Part shown: one piece after another, positions 63,429 through 64,000 of the stretch
How positions within the stretch are numbered: position 1 is the first letter of the stretch
Layout of the letters: the number at the start of each line of letters is the position of its first letter
From: Bartonella grahamii subsp. shimonis
Lineage (GTDB): Bacteria; Pseudomonadota; Alphaproteobacteria; Rhizobiales; Rhizobiaceae
Length of the DNA stretch: 64,000 nucleotides
Direction: 5' to 3'
NCBI RefSeq assembly: GCF_036327415.1
Contig: NZ_CP123961.1
Span: forward strand, 682,001 to 746,000
The notes under the pieces: generated by a model
What the model was told of the DNA's origin: nothing
Seen by the model: only the letters and a program-made list of their open reading frames with translations
The model's database searches: none
Translations under genes and position numbers: made by a program

Positions 63429-63875
63429 TTAGTATCGCTTTTGTACAAAAAAATCTTTAAGTAATTGAGCAGCTTCTTTTTCTTTAAAACCAGAATAAAT
63501 CTCAGGTTTGTGATGACAGGTTGGTTGCTGATAAAAACGTGGACCATTTTCTATAGCCCCCCCTTTGGAATCATTTGTTGCATAATAGAGACGTCGTATG
63601 CGTGCAAATGAAATGGCAGCAGCACACATAGCACAAGGCTCAAGTGTTACATAAAGATCGCAATCAGGAAGCCTTTCGCTTTGCAATGTTTCGCAAGCCA
63701 TACGGATTGCGCGCATTTCTGCGTGTCCTGTAGGGTCATATGCAGATTTTGTAAAGTTACCAGCGCGTGCAATGATAGCTTTTCCACGTGTAATGACAGC
63801 ACCTACGGGAACTTCATCTTTTTTTGCAGCCCATTGCGCTTCTAAAAGGGCTATTTCCATGGGTGTCAAAGTCAT
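63429..63875 (-). CDS. tadA: tRNA-specific adenosine deaminase
   Basis: Deaminates A34 to inosine in tRNA-Arg(ACG). The protein has 148 residues. Zinc and catalytic motifs: HAE in DPTGHAEMRAIRMAC and PCxxC in TLEPCAMCAAAISFARI. The GGAAGA site 5 bases before ATG 63875 fixes the start. No further gene is seen to the window end. Confidence 0.96.
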   Translation of the reverse strand: MTLTPMEIALLEAQWAAKKDEVPVGAVITRGKAIIARAGNFTKSAYDPTGHAEMRAIRMACETLQSERLPDCDLYVTLEPCAMCAAAISFARIRRLYYATNDSKGGAIENGPRFYQQPTCHHKPEIYSGFKEKEAAQLLKDFFVQKRY

Positions 63876-64000
63876 AATATTCTTCCTACTGAAGGCATAG
63901 AAAATCTAAAGGTTATCTCGATAAGGAATGCGATGAAATGAATAATTTATTACGCTTCTATAATGAAAGGAATACCTCTATTTTTTTAAGTGTTTAAAAC

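Noticed and set aside
1..64000. tRNA, rRNA or CRISPR loci
   Set aside because: I looked for T-loop-like GTTCGA contexts, rRNA cores and regularly spaced repeats and found none beyond the SRP RNA.

Overview
The window is chromosomal DNA of an alphaproteobacterium of the Rhizobiales, almost certainly a Bartonella. It is AT-rich. It carries the rimP-nusA-infB-rbfA-truB and trmB-metK-lnt-corC-ybeY-phoH-miaB-rimI-tsaB gene orders familiar from rhizobia and Brucella. It also holds a tandem array of Omp25-like outer-membrane genes of the Bartonella hemin-binding protein (hbp) family. The species cannot be fixed from the sequence alone.

Layout. 1-3.0 kb: an open frame running off the left edge, then pnp and rpsO on the minus strand. 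3.3-4.9 kb: a plus-strand MFS exporter that separates rpsO from truB. 5.4-12.4 kb: the minus-strand translation/transcription cluster truB, rbfA, infB, a YlxR/L7Ae-type RNA-binding protein, nusA, rimP. 12.5-22.2 kb: trmB, metK, an XRE regulator, lnt, a CorC-type CBS protein, ybeY, phoH, miaB, rimI, tsaB. 23-27.3 kb: a YeiH-type membrane protein, recR, ybaB, dnaX, and the SRP RNA gene upstream of dnaX. 28-33.8 kb: a small secreted protein, pheA, kdsB, a membrane-anchored cytochrome c and a ThiF/MoeB-type E1 enzyme, with long gene-poor gaps. 33.8-40.3 kb: gshB and the complete pstSCAB-phoU phosphate uptake operon. 40.9-46.4 kb: a SleB-like lipoprotein, an M29 aminopeptidase, mutM, an M20 dipeptidase and a short RNase D. 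46.5-59 kb: the accessory region, with decayed mobile DNA and the hbp array (four intact genes, two long pseudogenes, one 3' fragment). 59.2-64 kb: ileS, a small lipoprotein and tadA.

Most of the window is housekeeping: RNA decay, translation initiation, tRNA modification, SAM synthesis, recombination and replication, phosphate and glutathione metabolism. The unusual part is between the genes. At least ten intergenic gaps carry remnants of one sequence. Translated in the right frame, it is the N-terminal half of a P4-type phage integrase (recurring residues RIVATL, KVCDGG, REMGLGAL, SLK.A, SVL, YL.D.AL..FE..KA.LK, SQITQTDI). All copies are broken, and I found no catalytic C-terminal half. One copy adjoins a decayed IS607-type resolvase.

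Within the hbp array, each gene or pseudogene start is preceded by a shared 19-bp element ending in CTACAG, and most units end in a similar terminator hairpin. Two adjacent pseudogenes share the same inactivating mutations, so the second arose by duplication of an already dead gene. The last hbp gene is about twice the normal size. A low-complexity Ala/Ser/Gly/Thr insert of about 260 residues with a histidine cluster sits in one surface loop. In a heme-binding family this is the most interesting protein feature of the window.
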